From Candidatus Parabeggiatoa sp. nov. 2 (GTDB lineage Bacteria > Pseudomonadota > Gammaproteobacteria > Beggiatoales > Beggiatoaceae), in contig NBMI01000154.1 of NCBI GenBank assembly GCA_002085445.1, positions 1 through 37,973 of the forward strand: DNA of 37,973 nt, in the 5' to 3' direction. This document shows positions 32,255 to 37,973 of this stretch, in pieces; within the stretch, counting starts at the first letter, position 1; every line of letters begins with the position of its first letter. Under the pieces are notes generated by a model that saw only the letters and a program-made list of their open reading frames with translations, ran no database searches and had not been told where the DNA came from. A program made the position numbers and the translations under genes.

Positions 32255-32456
32255 AATGGAAAGCACAACCCTTTCGCAAAATTTTCAAGTCGTTATGTAA
32301 GAAACATTCGGGAACAATTACATTTATAAGCTGGGTAACAATTGTCTGGCCGAAAACGGGAGTATCCGTTTGATACCAGAAAACGATATCCAAGCATTTC
32401 GTGGAATACTCAAAGGGGCAAATCCAGAAAGCTATAGAGAGCGAGCCGATCCATGA
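32255..32456 (+). pseudogene. Decayed AbrB/SpoVT-type antitoxin
   Basis: The start MESTTLSQKF (plus strand from 32255) is the beginning of SpoVT/AbrB antitoxins. After a frame change, IREQLHL and further degenerate codons follow with stops at TAA, and from about 32355 to TGA 32454 another frame gives NGSIRLIPENDIQAFRGILK, GANPESYRERADP, the typical C-terminus of the family. At least two frameshifts and stops disrupt it. No PIN toxin remains next to it. Confidence 0.7.
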
Positions 32457-32555
32457 ATGGCTGCTCTGCCTGACAAAATTCCTATCACTTGCCAAAAACC
32501 TGAACCAAAGGGCAAGTGTAGACTTTTTTCCAAAATCAGTTAAACGGAGGTTCAA

Positions 32556-32741
32556 ATGAAATTTTCAACCAGAGAAATCTACTATTTAATAGATGCTTGT
32601 GAGTATCGTATTCAATCTTATGAAAAAGCCTTAGAAAGCAGTGAACTAACTGATGATGAGTATTCCGATATTGTCAATGATAAGGGAGTGCTAGAAATAT
32701 TACTAAGTTCTCTAAAAAAAGCACTCCCCAATGAACAATGA
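32556..32741 (+). CDS. Small hypothetical protein
   Basis: 61 residues, acidic and helical (REIYYLIDACEYRIQSYEKA, LESSELTDDEYSDIVNDKGV, LEILLSSLKKAL), with a good GGAGG seven bases upstream of the ATG. It overlaps the next gene by ATGA, so the two are coupled. I do not recognise the family. Placement after an RHS remnant would suit an immunity-type protein, but that is guesswork. Confidence 0.6.
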   Translation: MKFSTREIYYLIDACEYRIQSYEKALESSELTDDEYSDIVNDKGVLEILLSSLKKALPNEQ

Positions 32742-32938
32742 GTGGCACACCTAGTAATAAGTTTTTTAATAAGATAAAGGAAGAAAACAAGGCGATAATA
32801 AACGAACTCAAGTGTTGGGATATTATGATTTATAGAGGAGAATTACCTTCTTTTTATAATGATACCGATTTTTATCGGACTAATGGCAAATCCATCAAAG
32901 GAAATATGAAAATAAATCTCCTCAAAAAAAATCAATAG
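32738..32938 (+). CDS. Small hypothetical protein, coupled to upstream gene
   Basis: 66 residues starting in the ATGA overlap. The sequence (KIKEENKAIINELKCWDIMI, YRGELPSFYNDTDFYRTNGK) is basic at both ends and has no known motif. It may be the N-terminal piece of a longer gene, as the end KINLLKKNQ falls in low-complexity A-rich DNA. Confidence 0.45.
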   Translation: MSGTPSNKFFNKIKEENKAIINELKCWDIMIYRGELPSFYNDTDFYRTNGKSIKGNMKINLLKKNQ

Positions 32939-32963
32939 ACATCCATTTAGAGATTACAACAAT

Positions 32964-33272
32964 ATGAACAATTCCTTGATTAACGAAGAAAAAGTCACCC
33001 CTGAAACCATACAGGCACTTTTTGACAATGCGCTTATAAAAGCAACGGTTGATGAAGAAGGTGATATACAAATCACAACCGATATGGGTACCGTATGTTT
33101 TGTCACGTTACTCCAAAACCAGAAAATGCTCAAATATTTGAGTTTTTTCAGCTTTAAAGACAAACTCTCACCAGAACATAAATTGTCGTTTCTAAATGAG
33201 CTAAACTCTGGTGTTATCTTCTCACGTATGCCAAAAGAGAATGTTCTGCTATCAGAATATTTTCTCTCATAA
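32964..33272 (+). CDS. Small YbjN-like/hypothetical protein
   Basis: 102 residues: VTPETIQALFDNALIKATVD, EEGDIQITTDMGTVCFVTLL, KLSFLNELNSGVIFSRMPKE. The strand-helix order with '..LNELNSGVIFSR' near the end resembles YbjN-type or secretion-chaperone-like proteins, weak evidence. No Shine-Dalgarno. It follows two small genes on the same strand after a 25-base gap and may share their transcript. Confidence 0.55.
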   Translation: MNNSLINEEKVTPETIQALFDNALIKATVDEEGDIQITTDMGTVCFVTLLQNQKMLKYLSFFSFKDKLSPEHKLSFLNELNSGVIFSRMPKENVLLSEYFLS

Positions 33273-33383
33273 GAGAAGGTATTCCGTCATATCAAGTGAT
33301 CAAAAGTTTTAGATTGTTTGAGCGAGTGACAATGGGTGCTATCAAACGATTTGATACCTCTAATCTGATTGAATAACAATGAA

Positions 33384-33575
33384 ATGCCCAAGGATGGGCA
33401 AATCATCTCTTTCGTCAATAACAGACTATACAAAATAACCGACTGGGTGACTTTTGAATGGTGCTTGAACAACACAAACCAACGGATTTTGGCAAAGTCA
33501 CCGTACAATAAGACTTTAACACCTTTGCCCGACAAAACCAACGGCCCCAATTTGACTTATCTCAAGGCCAAATAG
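33384..33575 (+). CDS. Small hypothetical protein or fragment
   Basis: From the ATG at 33384 (a TTG at 33369 is also in frame) 63 residues: MPKDGQIISFVNNRLYKITD, WVTFEWCLNNTNQRILAKSP. The pattern is protein-like, but the end (TPLPDKTNGPNLTYLKAK) falls in sequence related to 35635-35675, where no gene continues, so the C-terminus may be replaced by repeat DNA. Function unknown. Confidence 0.35.
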   Translation: MPKDGQIISFVNNRLYKITDWVTFEWCLNNTNQRILAKSPYNKTLTPLPDKTNGPNLTYLKAK

Positions 33576-34060
33576 GCCCACAATAGGTAGCCCAACATGC
33601 GCCTTGATTAGGCCGACAAGCGAAGTCGCCTCTTATGCCAGCCGGAGTCCAAACTTTAGTTTGGCAGGACTCAAACTTGAGTTTGCAAAAGTCCAAACTT
33701 GCCGGAGTCCAAACTTGAGTTTGGCAGCACGGAGTCCAAACTTGAGTTTGGCAGAGTGAGTGACACACGGGCCCCTGTTATTGACCTATAATTTGGCAGG
33801 TTTTTGGCGTATCGATTTTGAGGGCCATAAAAGACGACTTAGAAAACAAAGGCATTCGCGTCTTTGTCCCCAACTACTTAGCAGTGGACGAAACTGACTG
33901 GGTCGTTTTTGAATTAGCAATGCGAATTAAGGACTTTTGCCTAGAATACCTTTTTAATTTTTAATTCTTAATTAAAAAGTGCATCCATCGGTTAGCACTC
34001 TGGCCGCATCCTGACAAAACGGTTCCAACGCTCCCGCGTTGGAATACGGATTAACTATTT
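33576..34060. repeat. CCAAACT palindromic block, copy 1, and gene-free spacer
   Basis: 33645-33835: TCCAAACTTTAGTTTGG, GGACTCAAACTTGAGTTTGC, GTCCAAACTTGAGTTTGGCA (twice), then GAGTGAGTGACACACGGGCC, TATAATTTGGCAGG and GAGGGCCATAAA. The block recurs at 35682-35848. After it a frame with GIRVFVPNYLAVDETDWVVF (about 33850-33910) hints at a lost gene end, not callable. 33945-33975 is AT-rich; 34021-34045 is a TTCCAACGC-TCCC-GCGTTGGAA hairpin. Confidence 0.7.
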
Positions 34061-34489
34061 ATGACCGCGCATACGATTACGCTCGCATTACCAGAACCCA
34101 TTTACCAGCATTTACAGAACCAAGCACAAATAACAACACGTCCATTAAATGACGTTATTTTTCAAATATTGTCGCAAACTTTGCCCCCAGAAGTTGAAGA
34201 AGATTTACCCTTTAATTATCGAATTGAACTTGAATCAATGGCACACTTATCCGACGATGTGTTATGGCAAATAGCACAAAGTACCATGAATCAAGAAAAA
34301 GTGGCTCTTTATGACATCTTATTAGCACGGCATAAAACCGGACAGCTTACACAGATAGGTCAAAAATGGCTCACACAATTACGAGAAGACGCTGAACAAT
34401 TAATGTTACGCAAAGCCCATGCTTATGCGATTATTAAAAATAGGGGGCATCAATTACCCACATTAGAAGAACTTCGTGAGCAATCTTGA
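34061..34489 (+). CDS. Hypothetical RHH-like antitoxin-like protein
   Basis: 142 residues. The N-terminus (HTITLALPEPIYQHLQNQAQ, ITTRPLNDVIFQILSQTL) looks like a ribbon-helix-helix DNA-binding segment. The rest is helical, ending AYAIIKNRGHQLPTLEELR, a motif seen in many cyanobacterial and sulfur-bacterial proteins encoded next to nuclease-like genes. Its TGA overlaps the start of the HNH gene by one base, so the pair is coupled like an antitoxin-toxin or regulator-nuclease set. No Shine-Dalgarno site. Confidence 0.65.
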   Translation: MTAHTITLALPEPIYQHLQNQAQITTRPLNDVIFQILSQTLPPEVEEDLPFNYRIELESMAHLSDDVLWQIAQSTMNQEKVALYDILLARHKTGQLTQIGQKWLTQLREDAEQLMLRKAHAYAIIKNRGHQLPTLEELREQS

Positions 34490-34911
34490 TGACAACCTAC
34501 CTTTCTACCAAACTGCGCCAGCAAATTGAACAAGATGCCAGGCATCGCTGTGGCTATTGTTTATCGGATGAAACACTAACCTGTATTCCATTAAGTGTTG
34601 AACACATTTTCCCAGAAGCATTGGGCGGAAAAACAATACATGATAATCTCTGGCTGGCTTGTCGCCCTTGCAATGAATATAAAGGAATACAAATTCAAGC
34701 GACAGCTCCAGAAACCGGTCAAAAAGCACCGTTATTTCATCCTCGTCAAGATCGATGGCACGAACATTTTGATTGGAATGAAGAAAGATGTTATATAATT
34801 GAAAAAACGGCCACCAGACGAGCGACGGTAGTTGCGTTACAACTCAATCGAGAACTTCTGGTTAAGGCTCGCAAACGATGGGTAATGGTTGGATGGCATC
34901 CACCAAAATAG
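34489..34911 (+). CDS. HNH endonuclease
   Basis: 140 residues from the ATG at 34489, overlapping the upstream stop. Zinc ligands Cys21/Cys24 (RCGYC) and Cys58/Cys61 (ACRPC) surround the HNH core SVEHIFPEALGGKTIHDNLW (His39, Asn53) and CNEYKG. This type cuts DNA with a metal ion. The C-terminal part (WNEERCYIIEKTATRRATVV) is probably a helper domain. Coupled to an RHH-like partner, it may be a toxin-like or mobile nuclease module; it is not near any intron or restriction gene. Confidence 0.87.
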   Translation: MTTYLSTKLRQQIEQDARHRCGYCLSDETLTCIPLSVEHIFPEALGGKTIHDNLWLACRPCNEYKGIQIQATAPETGQKAPLFHPRQDRWHEHFDWNEERCYIIEKTATRRATVVALQLNRELLVKARKRWVMVGWHPPK

Positions 34912-35136
34912 CCGGGCGGGCAACGTGTTGCCCTCACAATGATGGTGTTTTGGTGGGCGATGCATTGCTCACCCAACTTAGAAAACAAAGGAACGCCCCT
35001 AGCAGAGCTACTACGGGGCGGCTTAGCCCCTTTCTAGCCCCTTTGGTACGACATTAATAAAGCCAGGGGCAACGCCCCTGGAAATTCCTATCTGCAAACG
35101 AATAGCACTTATTCCTTTCACTTATAAGGAGATTTT
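34912..35136. repeat. Spacer with GCAACGTGTTGC and CCAGGGGC palindromes
   Basis: GGGCAACGTGTTGCCC (34918-34933), CCCCTAGCAGAGCTACTACGGGG (in pieces), then TTTGGTACGACATTAATAAA and GCCAGGGGCAACGCCCCTGG (to 35082). The last element is repeated near 35977-36017. A ribosome site AAGGAG precedes the next gene. Confidence 0.6.
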
Positions 35137-35352
35137 ATGGCAGAAACCACTTTTATTACTAATGAAGAACAGCTAAAAGCCGTGTTCAAAGCGGCTTTGA
35201 TTGAAGTCATTGAAGAAAAAAGAGACTTTTTTCAACAATTGGTAGAGGATGCGATTGAAGAAATTGCACTGGTTCGTGCGATAGAAGAAGGTAAACAAAC
35301 TGAGACAATTAGTCGGGAGGAAGTTTTTAAACTGCTTGAGGTTAAAACATGA
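35137..35352 (+). CDS. RelB-like antitoxin
   Basis: 71 residues, acidic and helical: ITNEEQLKAVFKAALIEVIE, EKRDFFQQLVEDAIEEIALV, RAIEEGKQTETISREEVFKL. The '...RAIEEGxxTxxISREEVFxLLE' end is a frequent signature of small antitoxins beside RelE toxins. It has AAGGAG nine bases upstream of its ATG and overlaps the toxin by ATGA. A truncated second copy lies at 36041-36183. Confidence 0.83.
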   Translation: MAETTFITNEEQLKAVFKAALIEVIEEKRDFFQQLVEDAIEEIALVRAIEEGKQTETISREEVFKLLEVKT

Positions 35353-35615
35353 ATGTTAGTTTTAAAGCCAGCTTTGCTCGTGATTTACAAAATATTGTCA
35401 ATGCTAATATTCTTAAACGTATACAAACGGCTATCGAACAAGTTGAACAAGCACAAGACTTACGAGACGTTGACAACTTAAAAAAGCTTAAAATAGGCAA
35501 TACTTATTATAGAATCAGAATTGGTTCCTATAAAATTGGATTATTGATTAAAGACGATCTCGTGATTTTTGTACGGTGCCTGCATAGAAAGGATTTTTCT
35601 AGATATTTTCCTTAA
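35349..35615 (+). CDS. RelE-type toxin
   Basis: 88 residues. NVSFKASFARDLQNIVNANI, NLKKLKIGNTYYRIRIGSYK and IGLLIKDDLVIFVRCLHRKD show the RelE/ParE order, with the basic and aromatic residues of the putative active site (RIRIGSYKIG, RCLHRKDFSRYFP). It overlaps the antitoxin. Complete and probably functional as a ribosome-dependent mRNA interferase. Distinct from the RelE-type toxins at 1128 and 17905. Confidence 0.88.
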   Translation: MNVSFKASFARDLQNIVNANILKRIQTAIEQVEQAQDLRDVDNLKKLKIGNTYYRIRIGSYKIGLLIKDDLVIFVRCLHRKDFSRYFP

Positions 35616-36040
35616 ACCCAAAAAACCGCTTTTGACACCTTTGCCCATCAAAACCAAAAGCCGCAACTCAGTCTGGCGGCTGGAGTCCAAACTTTAGTTT
35701 GGCAGGACTCAAACTTGAGTTTGCAAAAGTCCAAACTTGCCGAAGTCCAAACTTGAGTTTCGCAGAGTGAGTGACACACGGGCCCCTATTATTGACCTAT
35801 AATTTGGCAAGTTTTTGGCGTATCGATTTTGAGGGCCATAAAAAACTTCTTCAGTTTTCAAATTAAGTTATGGCCCCCAGTTGCGCTTCATTCTTGAGAC
35901 TTTTTCTAGGTGTTTTGTTGCTGACGTGTTGCCCACCCTACTTAGAAGACAAAGGAACGCCCCTGGCTTTGAGCCCCTTTGGTACGACATTAATAAAGCC
36001 TGGGGCACCGCCCTAGGAAAGCCCCTTTGGTACGACATTA
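35616..36040. repeat. CCAAACT palindromic block copy 2 and CCAGGGGC elements
   Basis: 35682-35848 repeats the block at 33645-33835, with a few changes and one fewer palindrome. 35843-35879 is a GAGGGCCATAA...TTATGGCCCCC element. From 35977 TTTGGTACGACATTAATAAA and CCTGGGGCACCGCCCTAGG, then TTTGGTACGACATTA joined directly to the duplicated antitoxin. No gene. Confidence 0.75.
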
Positions 36041-36183
36041 GCGGCTTTGATTGAAGTCATTGAAGAAGATTTCTTTCAAGACTAGAGGATGCTATTGAAG
36101 AAATTGCACAGGTTCGTGCGAGAGAAGAAGGTAAACAAACTGAGACAATTAGTCGGGAGGAAGTTTTTAAACTGCTTGAGTAA
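36041..36183 (+). pseudogene. Truncated duplicate of the RelB-like antitoxin
   Basis: Matches 35191-35340 closely (GCGGCTTTGATTGAAGTCAT through AGTTTTTAAACTGCTTGAG), with a deletion in the EKRDFFQQL region, a TAG (ACTAGAGGA) in that frame, and no toxin after it; it ends TAA instead of continuing. The 5' end is cut by the TTTGGTACGACATTA repeat. Confidence 0.8.
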
Positions 36184-36214
36184 ATGGTATATTGGACTCC
36201 TTCACCCGGCACCA

Positions 36215-36802
36215 CTACCAATTTTCCTCAGCCATTGTGTCAGCATCGGGAAAACCTAAAATACGCATACGACCATCTGCTTCAAAATGCACCTCTACAT
36301 AGTTGCCTTCTTTAATGAGAGAAGCATCGTATAGGGCCGTTGGAAAATGAACTTGCTGGTTTGAAGAACCGCGCCATTGAAGGTTGATATTGCGTAGGGC
36401 TGCCACATAACGGCCTGATACCAAAATATCGGTAAACGGCAAAATCTTCGCTTTTTCATCGTTTGTTATTTCAGCCCATTCATAACCCGTGAACACCATA
36501 GTATCCAAACCCACTGATTTGACTTGTTGTAATAACCACAAAACATTGCTCAATTGTTGTAAGGGTTCACCTCCAAGCAAGGTAATGCCTTGAATAGAAT
36601 CAAGATCAAGAATTTGCTGTAACAATTCTTCACGCGCTATCAGTTGCTTAGGGCGTTTTGATAACATCGTCCGGTTCCAACATCCCCGACAGCCCAAAGT
36701 ACAGCCCTGCACCCAGATAACAACGCGTTCACCGGGCCCATAAATGAAACTACTAGGTTCTATATGTGCGATATTAAAAGGTTGGGGCATTTTTTTTACC
36801 AT
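36215..36802 (-). CDS. Radical SAM protein, NrdG/organic-radical-activating-like
   Basis: 195 residues. The 4Fe-4S cluster motif is CTLGCRGC (Cys34, Cys38, Cys41), with the SAM motif GGEP at 77-80 (GITLLGGEPLQQ). Length and GERVVIWVQGCTLGCRGCWN match activases of the NrdG type, which form glycyl radicals, although no anaerobic ribonucleotide reductase gene is near. Instead it lies behind DUF1257 and DUF2997 genes on the same strand, an association found in cyanobacteria and sulfur bacteria, so it may serve that module. ATG at 36802 or 36790; neither has a good ribosome site, as a hairpin precedes them. Confidence 0.85.
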   Translation of the reverse strand: MVKKMPQPFNIAHIEPSSFIYGPGERVVIWVQGCTLGCRGCWNRTMLSKRPKQLIAREELLQQILDLDSIQGITLLGGEPLQQLSNVLWLLQQVKSVGLDTMVFTGYEWAEITNDEKAKILPFTDILVSGRYVAALRNINLQWRGSSNQQVHFPTALYDASLIKEGNYVEVHFEADGRMRILGFPDADTMAEENW

Positions 36803-36807
36803 ACTAA

Positions 36808-36840
36808 AGAAATCCGATTTTTTTGAAAAATCGGATTTCT
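36808..36840. repeat. Perfect hairpin AGAAATCCGATTTTT/AAAAATCGGATTTCT
   Basis: 15-base arms around TTG, in the spacer between the DUF1257 and radical SAM genes. Like those at 37316-37348 and 37594-37668, it is an AAATCCGATTT-type element. Confidence 0.85.
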
Positions 36841-36845
36841 CAATC

Positions 36846-37295
36846 TCAATAAGTAGTACGTACCAATTGTAATTGAATTTTGTTACTCTTACGAATTTCT
36901 TTGACGTTATAGCCCTGTTCTGTTGCCCGTTGTATCACAGCCTGCTTTTGTTGCTCCACGAAACGTTGACGTTCTTCTTCAAGCCGACGACGTTCTTCCT
37001 CAGCCAGACGTTGCTGCAAGCGTTCATAAGCTTGGTGATAGGCTTTTTCCACGGCCCCCAAAAAAGCCGACACGGTTTTCCATTCCTTTAAATTCAATTG
37101 TCGCCAAGGCGAGGAATCATGTTGAAAACGATAAGCCCCTTGTTCATAGATAAAACGTTGTGCCCCGTAATCGTCCACCCGTTCAGTCATAATGGCGTTG
37201 CCCTTTTCCTGATATTCAACACTCAGTTCATCCAACGCTTCCAACAACAACTCACGTTGGGTAAAAGGCGTAACGGTTTTAACCACAGCACTCAT
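36846..37295 (-). CDS. DUF1257 (Ycf35-like) protein
   Basis: 149 residues. TPFTQRELLLEALDELSVEY and a following AIMTERVDDYGAQRFIYEQG resemble the DUF1257/Ycf35 family known from algal plastid and cyanobacterial genomes. After it a charged coiled-coil helix (QRLAEEERRRLEEERQRFVE) leads to a C-terminal domain (RATEQGYNVKEIRKSNKIQL). It is the middle gene of a minus-strand operon between DUF2997 and the radical SAM protein. GGAG lies about 11 bases before its ATG. The biochemical role is unknown. Confidence 0.75.
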   Translation of the reverse strand: MSAVVKTVTPFTQRELLLEALDELSVEYQEKGNAIMTERVDDYGAQRFIYEQGAYRFQHDSSPWRQLNLKEWKTVSAFLGAVEKAYHQAYERLQQRLAEEERRRLEEERQRFVEQQKQAVIQRATEQGYNVKEIRKSNKIQLQLVRTTY

Positions 37296-37315
37296 TGTTC
37301 TGTTCTCCGGTTTTC

Positions 37316-37348
37316 AGAAATCCGATTTCTTGAATAAATCGGATTTCT
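37316..37348. repeat. Hairpin AGAAATCCGATTT/AAATCGGATTTCT
   Basis: 13-base arms with the loop CTTGAAT, between the DUF2997 and DUF1257 genes. It overlaps the last codon of the DUF2997 gene by a base or two. Confidence 0.8.
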
Positions 37349-37559
37349 AGATATTTCTTTGACCTAATTTTTGTTGATGTGTGACTGTGACAGCATTCTG
37401 CTGATAATACTCATCCGTTTTTTTCACTTCCTGAAGCGTGCCTAACTCTTCCAAAAGACTTTGCAACTCATCTAAACAGGCTTCTCCCTGAAAACCGGCT
37501 GTCTTAGCCGTGATTTTACCTTCTTCATCAATAGTAACAGTAATGCGTTGCTCTGGCAT
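37347..37559 (-). CDS. DUF2997 protein
   Basis: 70 residues beginning RITVTIDEEGKITAKTAGFQ, GEACLDELQSLLEELG, the DUF2997 pattern of a short beta-hairpin with a conserved G-x-C followed by a helix. Members are found beside DUF1257 proteins in cyanobacteria and sulfur bacteria. GGAG is nine bases before the ATG. It leads the minus-strand operon. The two Gly-Cys residues and small size suggest a carrier or adaptor role, which is inference. Confidence 0.75.
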   Translation of the reverse strand: MPEQRITVTIDEEGKITAKTAGFQGEACLDELQSLLEELGTLQEVKKTDEYYQQNAVTVTHQQKLGQRNI

Positions 37560-37780
37560 TCGATTTTCTCCGTTTGGTGTCTAAGAAATATAACAAATCC
37601 GATTTCTTCAAGAAATCCGATTTGTTTGCGTTTAGAAATCCTATTTCTCTAAGAAACGGATTTCTTTGATCTAATTTTTGTTGATGTGTGACTGTTATCA
37701 GGTAGGATAAATCTTACGGACTAGCTAGTAATGACAAAAGCGCAAATTTGTAAAGTATAGTATTAAGGAACAACCCACGT
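37560..37780. repeat. AAATCCGATTT elements and spacer
   Basis: 37594-37627 (AAATCCGATTTCTTCAAGAA, ATCCGATTTG) and 37637-37669 (AGAAATCCTATTTC, GAAACGGATTTCT) are further copies, less perfect. 37669-37692 repeats 37361-37387 (GATCTAATTTTTGTTGATGT-GTGACTG), a partial duplication of the DUF2997 gene end. Nothing else is recognised. Confidence 0.6.
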
Positions 37781-37973
37781 CAATTGGGGGCCATGTTGAC
37801 GCTCAAAACAGATCATATTTTCTCGCAAAAAATAGGGGCGGGCGGGGAGTCCAAGATTTATCTTGGCAAGGAGTCCAAGATTTATCTTGGACGTCTGTGA
37901 TAAATCCTAACGAAGCGACTTAATCGTCTTTCAAACTACCCAGACAATAGCGACAATGACACCAAAAATTAGT
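37781..37973 (+). repeat. Third repeat/promoter cassette, cut by the window end
   Basis: Matches 21042-21253: CAATTGGGGGCCAT, two GTCCAAGATTTATCTTGG units 24 bases apart (37849, 37873), ACGTCTGTGATAAATCCTA, CGAAGCGACTTAATCGTC and ACACCAAAAATTAG. The window stops just before the position of the -35 box, so a promoter would be expected immediately to the right. Confidence 0.75.

Noticed and set aside
32250..32555. Minus-strand 101-codon frame
   Set aside because: The opposite strand carries a recognisable AbrB antitoxin remnant, and this frame has no motif.
33833..33964. Possible gene remnant (GIRVFVPNYLAVDETDWVVF)
   Set aside because: The peptide looks protein-like but has no start and its first codons come from a dispersed repeat (TTAGAAAACAAAGG also at 34979); too weak to call.
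1..37973. tRNA, rRNA or IS transposase genes
   Set aside because: I looked for cloverleaf TTCGANNC arms, rRNA-like sequence and transposase motifs and found none; small hairpin repeats account for the structure seen.

Overview
The window looks like chromosomal DNA of a large filamentous sulfur bacterium of the Beggiatoaceae/Thiotrichaceae (Gammaproteobacteria: Beggiatoa, Thioploca, Thiomargarita type). This is inferred from content, not from a marker gene. The DNA is AT-leaning, gene-sparse and full of short dispersed palindromes. It carries tandem heptamers next to start codons, including TAACTGA, the heptamer known from marine Beggiatoaceae intergenic regions. It also has many toxin-antitoxin modules, a cytochrome c'-type protein and a roadblock/small-GTPase/CZB signalling set. 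No rRNA, tRNA, transposase or CRISPR array was recognised.

Layout. 1-3794: a coding tail, a small membrane protein, a RelE/ParE-type toxin with partner, and a glycosyltransferase-sulfotransferase fusion. 3992-6815: the pntAA-pntAB-pntB transhydrogenase operon. 6816-7550: a complex tandem/inverted repeat block. 7551-10483 (minus strand): a pseudopilin, a TPR-like membrane-anchored protein and an ABC-2 permease. 10798-16398: a sensor histidine kinase, then roadblock, CZB, pseudo-receiver, MglA-like GTPase (apparently truncated) and a second CZB protein, probably a polarity or gliding control set. 16483-18168: cytochrome c', a broken cytochrome c fragment that has absorbed a palindromic repeat in frame, and an orphan RelE-type toxin. 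18170-21680: 173-bp tandem repeats, dispersed palindromes and two copies of a promoter-leader cassette, one before an SGNH hydrolase and one before the next operon.

21710-31892 is the most interesting part. It is a plus-strand operon encoding a four-TM membrane protein resembling S-4TM/SLATT pore-forming effectors, a kinase-fold phosphotransferase-like protein, a VMAP-C domain protein (frameshifted), a Fic enzyme, a VapBC pair, a MoxR-type AAA+ ATPase, a SAV_2336/vWA-like protein and a trypsin-like protease ending in a roadblock-like domain. The MoxR + vWA + VMAP combination matches the NTP-dependent ternary conflict (immunity) systems predicted from comparative genomics. Pairing with a 4TM effector, a phosphotransferase, Fic and a protease-roadblock fusion looks like a rich and possibly new variant. 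Three interruptions (a TGA between kinase and VMAP-C, a frameshift in VMAP-C, a TAA upstream of the protease) suggest decay, sequencing error or programmed recoding.

31893-36214 is a degraded accessory zone: a YD-repeat (RHS) remnant, a ruined AbrB-type antitoxin, small hypothetical genes, an RHH-like/HNH pair, and a RelBE-like pair with a partial duplicate. 36215-37559 (minus strand) holds a DUF2997 - DUF1257 - radical-SAM operon with perfect hairpins in its spacers. The window ends inside a third copy of the repeat/promoter cassette.
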